A stretch of DNA of 64,000 nt, taken from Palsa-1150 sp964531095. GTDB taxonomy: Bacteria > Myxococcota_A > Polyangia > Polyangiales > Polyangiaceae. The DNA lies in NCBI GenBank assembly GCA_964531095.1, contig CAZHED010000024.1:20809-84808 (forward strand), in the 5' to 3' direction. The notes beneath the pieces were generated by a model. The model made no database searches and had not been told where the DNA came from. It saw only the letters and a program-made list of their open reading frames with translations. Each line of letters opens with the position of its first letter. Positions within the stretch are counted from its first letter, which is position 1. Positions 60,319-64,000 of this stretch are shown here, piece after piece. The translations under genes and the position numbers were made by a program.

Positions 60319-62450
60319 GATTCGGCCTCGTGCACCGGGTAATGACCGACGTCTTGGCGGTGCTCGGAGTGCTCGCTGTGGTCAGCACGGCGTCTCTCAG
60401 CCCGTGGACGAACCTCTTCCTCGTCACTGGCCTCGCGGTCGCGATGGTCGTCCCGGAGCGGTGGCAGGCCCGTCCCCTCCTGCGGCACTTCGCAACCCTG
60501 GCTCCCCTTGTCCTGCTCGTTGTCCAAGGTGGGCGACTGGTGGCGGGTCGCCCGCCGCTCGACGTCGCCGTCGAATTCGCCGCCCTCCTTCAGATCGTTC
60601 GCCTGGCAACCCGCAGGGGAGCCGCGCACGACCAGCAAATCATCGTGCTCGCGATGCTTCACTTCGTCGCGGGCACCGTCCTCGGGGGAGGCCTGGCCTA
60701 CGGCCTTTGCTTTCTCGGATTCCTTATCGTGGCCCCGGGGGCGCTCGTTCTCAGCCACTTGAGGCGTGAGGTCGAAGGCAATTACCGGCAGGGGGCGCGC
60801 GATCGCACCGGGCTGCCGGTCGACGTCCCGCGCATCTTGCGAAGCCGGCGCGTGGTGGGGCGCGGTTTTTTGGCCGCCACCTGCTTTCTGTCGGTTCCCA
60901 TCCTGCTGTTCACGGCTGCCCTGTTCGTGCTGTTCCCGCGTGTCGGTCTTTCCCTTCTCCTGCTCAACCATCCGCGCGCCGGGCGCATGATTGGCTTCTC
61001 CGAGCACGTCGACCTCGGCGACGTCGGCGTTCTGCGCGACGATCCTACGATCGCCCTGCGCTTCGAGCTGCGCGACGTGCCCGATCCGGTGCCGACGCGC
61101 TTGATCTTGCGCCTTCGCGGCACGGCGTTCGACGCGTACGACGGTCGCGCGTGGGCGCGCACGCAGCGCGATCTTCATCCCGCCGACCACGGCTTGGACG
61201 GCGGTGAAGTCTATCCGCTCTTCCGCGAGCCCGACCCGGCACGCGACCGCGCCATCGCGTTCGATCTCGAGCCCATCGATCCGCCCGTCCTCTTTCTTCC
61301 ACCCCGTGCGATCGCGCTTCGGGTCAAGCCCCAGAATCAGATCCTGCTCGGCGAGCCGCTCGTGATTCAGCGAGGCGCGGAAGACGAGCTACGCTACGCC
61401 GGTTCGGACGCGCGCGGCTTGCGATACGAGGTGTATCTTGCGAGCGAGGACGTGGTCGAGCGGCTCGCGGTCGTCGATCGCGCGCGCTACCTGCTTTTGC
61501 CGGGAAGCCTCCCGTCTCGCGTCGTCGATCTAGCGCACCAGTGGACCGACGACCTTGCCACCCCCGAAGCGAAGGCACGCCGCATCGAAGAGCGACTTCG
61601 CCGTGACTTCGCTTACGATTTGCGCTCTCCGTCCCAAGGAAAGCCGCAACCGGTCGATCACTTTCTCTTCGAGTCAAAGCGCGGACACTGCGAGTTCTTC
61701 TCGACCGCGATGGCCCTGATGCTCAGGGCGGTGGGCGTTCCGTCCCGAAACGTGACGGGCTTCGTCGGCGGCACCTGGAACCGCTTCGGACATTACTATG
61801 CCGTTCGCGAAGGGGACGCGCACTCGTGGGTCGAGGCCTACATCGACAGCCCCAATCGTCCGGGCTGGCGCACGTTCGATCCCACACCGACGAGCGGTGC
61901 GCAGCCGCTCGAGCCGCCGAACGGAGCGTACTACTACGCGCGCGACTTCGTCGAAGCGCTCTCGCAGCGATGGAACACCTACGTGGTCGGCTACGATTTG
62001 CGCAAACAGGTGCGCATTTTTGACGAGGTGAGCCAGCGCTACGAGCGGCTCCGCTTCGCAGGCTCGACGCGCGTGCCGATCGTCGCGGGAGCGCTCGGCC
62101 TCGCGATCGGAATCGGCTACGCGGTCTGGAAGCGTCGCGGGCGCGCGAAGGGCGTTCGCAAGGGGGAAGACGAGACCAACCGCGCTCAGGCCGCCCACTT
62201 CGAGGCCGTGGTCGCTCTGTACCGTGCCCTCGAAACGGCGCTTCGCGTCCACGGCCTGCCCCGTCCTCCATCGCGGCCGCCGCTCCGCCACGCCGAGGAG
62301 CTTCAGGAGCGCCAGCACCCGCTGGCCGGCGAAGTCCTGGCCCTGACGACGGTGTACCTCGAGGCGCGATTCGGCGGTCGCGCCCTCACCGAAGGCGTGA
62401 AGCGGGACTTCGAAAAGCGGATACGGGACATTCGCGGGTATCGGGCTTAG
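60315..62450 (+). CDS. TgpA-type membrane transglutaminase-domain protein
   Basis: 711 residues. Five or six N-terminal transmembrane helices (to about 215) are followed by a periplasmic transglutaminase core. Its triad appears complete: Cys in SKRGHCEFFSTAMALMLRAVG, His in EGDAHSWVEAYI and Asp in WRTFDPTPTSG. One more helix (near 595-615) and a DUF4129-like cytoplasmic tail (FEAVVALYRALETALRVHG) close the protein. TgpA in Pseudomonas is an essential envelope protein; the substrate is unknown. Coupled to the DUF58 gene by ATGA. Confidence 0.9.
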   Translation: MRFGLVHRVMTDVLAVLGVLAVVSTASLSPWTNLFLVTGLAVAMVVPERWQARPLLRHFATLAPLVLLVVQGGRLVAGRPPLDVAVEFAALLQIVRLATRRGAAHDQQIIVLAMLHFVAGTVLGGGLAYGLCFLGFLIVAPGALVLSHLRREVEGNYRQGARDRTGLPVDVPRILRSRRVVGRGFLAATCFLSVPILLFTAALFVLFPRVGLSLLLLNHPRAGRMIGFSEHVDLGDVGVLRDDPTIALRFELRDVPDPVPTRLILRLRGTAFDAYDGRAWARTQRDLHPADHGLDGGEVYPLFREPDPARDRAIAFDLEPIDPPVLFLPPRAIALRVKPQNQILLGEPLVIQRGAEDELRYAGSDARGLRYEVYLASEDVVERLAVVDRARYLLLPGSLPSRVVDLAHQWTDDLATPEAKARRIEERLRRDFAYDLRSPSQGKPQPVDHFLFESKRGHCEFFSTAMALMLRAVGVPSRNVTGFVGGTWNRFGHYYAVREGDAHSWVEAYIDSPNRPGWRTFDPTPTSGAQPLEPPNGAYYYARDFVEALSQRWNTYVVGYDLRKQVRIFDEVSQRYERLRFAGSTRVPIVAGALGLAIGIGYAVWKRRGRAKGVRKGEDETNRAQAAHFEAVVALYRALETALRVHGLPRPPSRPPLRHAEELQERQHPLAGEVLALTTVYLEARFGGRALTEGVKRDFEKRIRDIRGYRA

Positions 62451-62544
62451 CCGCTCCGGTTTGCGTGGCTCGGGGGGATGCCGGCGGGGGAGCACGACCG
62501 TTTCGGGTAGGTAACGTTCGGACGCCGCGCGGGTTGCGCATCGT

Positions 62545-62572
62545 TTGCACAGTTGGCACGGCGCGATATGCG
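62545..62572 (+). promoter_or_regulatory. Possible promoter of the phosphoesterase gene
   Basis: TTGCAC (62545-62550) and TATGCG (62567-62572) are 16 bases apart, 38 bases before the ATG. The -10 is weak. Confidence 0.3.
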
Positions 62573-62609
62573 ATTTCCGCACTAGTGTCGAACGTTGGAG
62601 GCCACGGCC

Positions 62610-64000
62610 ATGCGCGCGCTCACCACCATCCCGCTCTCGATTCTGCTTTTGGCCGGATGCAGCGACGAAGCGAATCCGGGCGGTGGAACCGACGGGGGCT
62701 CGGACACCGGATCTCCGATCGACTCTTCGATGTCCGATTCGGCTACCGATTCGTCGGACGGCAACGCCCCAAGTGACGGGGGCGCCGAATCATCGTTGGA
62801 CAGCGGTGACGCTTCGCCGCTGGCCTGCAAGGCCACCCCGGCGCAAGTGGCGGCACTCAAAGCGAAGGTCAAGCACATCGTCGTCATCTACCAGGAGAAC
62901 TGGAGCTACGACGGCCTCTGGGGCAAGATGCCCGGCACGGAAAACGCGGGCGCCGCGAGCCAGGCGACCATCACGCAAATTCAGGTAGACCCGACCACCG
63001 GCGCCCCGACGACGGCGTACGCGAGCCTGCCGCAGCCAATCAACGCCGCGGGGGCTCCCGACCCGGCCTTCAACGGCGTCACGCTCGCGAATCAGCTGTA
63101 CGACCTCACCACGTATCATCCCGGCACAGACACGACGGGCGATATCATCCACCGCTTCTGGACCAACAAAGCCCAGATCGGGAGCGGCGCTACGGCGAAC
63201 ACGCTCATGGTGGCGTGGTCGGACAACCCGGGGCTCGTCATGAGTTACTACGACGGGAGCACGACCCCGCTCGGCGCCATCGCGAAGAGCTACACCGTGT
63301 CCGACCACTTCTTCCAGGCGGCGTACGGCGGATCGTTTCTCAACCATCAGTTTCTCATCGCGGCGGCCCCCGGCACGTACGGCGACACCGCCGCGGCCAG
63401 TCTGGTGGGCGACGGGCACGTGATCCCCGGCGCGGTCACAGATGCGGGGCAGGGCCGCGCCACCATTCAAGACACGGCCGTCTTGATGTGCGCCACGGGG
63501 TGCGCGCCGGTAGCCGACGGCAAATATTACGCAGTGAACACGATTCAGCCGGTCACGCCGCCCAACAGCGGATCGACGACCGTGCTGCCGCTTCAAACGA
63601 ATACGACGATCGGCGACCGGCTCGAAGACGCCACCCCCGCGCATTCGTGGGCTTGGTTCTCGGGCGGGTGGGACTACGCGAACGGGGTCGCGGACGCGGG
63701 CGAGGCAGGAGCGCCGGGTAACTTCCAGTTTCACCATCAGGCGTTCAACTACTTCGCACGTTGGGCCAGCGGAACCGAGCGAACGACGCACCTGAAAGAC
63801 GAGACGGCTCTCGACGCGATCTTGGCCGACGCCCCGACGGCGGATGCGAACCTGCCCGAAGTGTCGTTCGTGAAGTTCTACGGCGACTACAACGAACACC
63901 CCGGCTACGCGACGCTTCTTGCCGGCGAGCAGCACGCGGCGACTCTCATCAACACCCTTCTCGCGACCGCCGGGGTCAAGGACGACACGCTCGTCGTGGT
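62610..64000 (+). CDS. Phosphoesterase-family lipoprotein (acid phosphatase / phospholipase C-like), truncated by window end
   Basis: About 463 residues are visible. A lipoprotein signal ends in LLLAGC, followed by an Asp/Ser/Gly-rich linker of about 55 residues that probably spaces the enzyme from the surface. The catalytic part starts with VKHIVVIYQENWSYDGLWG, the metal-binding motif of the phosphoesterase family containing phospholipase C and AcpA. SDHFFQAAYGGSFLNHQFLIA, FVKFYGDYNEHPGYATLLAGEQH and the start of the final DDTLVVV strand also fit. GGAGG lies 9 bases before the ATG at 62610. The substrate could be phospholipid or small phosphate esters; the C-terminus is missing. Confidence 0.85.
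   Translation, partial: MRALTTIPLSILLLAGCSDEANPGGGTDGGSDTGSPIDSSMSDSATDSSDGNAPSDGGAESSLDSGDASPLACKATPAQVAALKAKVKHIVVIYQENWSYDGLWGKMPGTENAGAASQATITQIQVDPTTGAPTTAYASLPQPINAAGAPDPAFNGVTLANQLYDLTTYHPGTDTTGDIIHRFWTNKAQIGSGATANTLMVAWSDNPGLVMSYYDGSTTPLGAIAKSYTVSDHFFQAAYGGSFLNHQFLIAAAPGTYGDTAAASLVGDGHVIPGAVTDAGQGRATIQDTAVLMCATGCAPVADGKYYAVNTIQPVTPPNSGSTTVLPLQTNTTIGDRLEDATPAHSWAWFSGGWDYANGVADAGEAGAPGNFQFHHQAFNYFARWASGTERTTHLKDETALDAILADAPTADANLPEVSFVKFYGDYNEHPGYATLLAGEQHAATLINTLLATAGVKDDTLVV

Noticed and set aside
1..64000. CRISPR arrays, tRNA/rRNA genes, insertion sequences, toxin-antitoxin or phage-defence genes
   Set aside because: Looked for by eye on both strands; no periodic spacers, cloverleaf-like runs, transposase motifs or defence-type domains were found.

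Overview
The window is 64 kb of very GC-rich chromosome, densely packed with genes. Its character suggests a myxobacterium-like member of the Myxococcota, probably Polyangia, although no rRNA is present to prove it. The pointers are many large secreted lipoproteins with Asp/Gly/Ser- or Cys-rich stretches, a stand-alone type III C-ring-like protein, PilZ and DUF3857 proteins, and multi-domain fusions of normally separate enzymes (CcmF-CcmH, BluB-CobT, AroK-AroB, PilZ-AMIN). I see no tRNA, rRNA, CRISPR array, insertion sequence or prophage. The dnaN-recF-gyrB block (19-24 kb) together with two near-perfect ParB-binding parS sites (55.6 and 56.9 kb) places the window close to the replication origin. 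dnaA, parA and parB are not in it.

Layout. 0-3 kb, minus strand: 5' part of priA, a CPBP-family membrane protease and a UbiA-type prenyltransferase. 2.9-10.5 kb, plus: two translationally coupled giant exported proteins with TPR, DUF3857 and transglutaminase-like regions; the second has lost the catalytic residues. 10.5-14 kb: a TPR protein, an orphan SctQ/FliN-like protein, a lipoprotein and an aminotransferase. 14-19 kb: a cytochrome c maturation operon headed by a CcmF-CcmH fusion. 19-27 kb: dnaN, recF, gyrB, clpB. 27-32 kb: a small unknown gene, a PilZ-AMIN protein, a PolB-like exonuclease and an acyl-CoA carboxylase beta subunit. 32-35 kb: a lipoprotein with about 110 cysteines. 34.6-37 kb: kamA and a parvulin gene, bracketed by two direct copies of a roughly 115-bp palindrome-headed repeat. 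37-38.8 kb: an unknown membrane protein and pyrH.

38.8-49.9 kb is a cobalamin salvage region made of two divergent operons. cobS and bluB-cobT run leftward. A cobalamin riboswitch precedes the rightward operon: btuB, an unknown beta-propeller-like lipoprotein, btuF, btuC, btuD, cobU, a DUF71 PP-loop ATPase and a cytosolic BtuF paralogue. Together they would import corrinoids (BtuB/F/C/D), make the lower ligand (BluB), activate it (CobT), activate cobinamide (CobU) and join the halves (CobS). Ring synthesis and adenosylation genes are absent from the window.

50-57.4 kb: dapF, a DUF167 gene, aroC, an aroK-aroB fusion, a lipoprotein, zapA, bioF and bioD, with the two parS sites in the bio genes. 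57.4-62.5 kb: an ABC ATPase on the minus strand, then a moxR-DUF58-transglutaminase operon. The window ends inside a secreted phosphoesterase-family lipoprotein.
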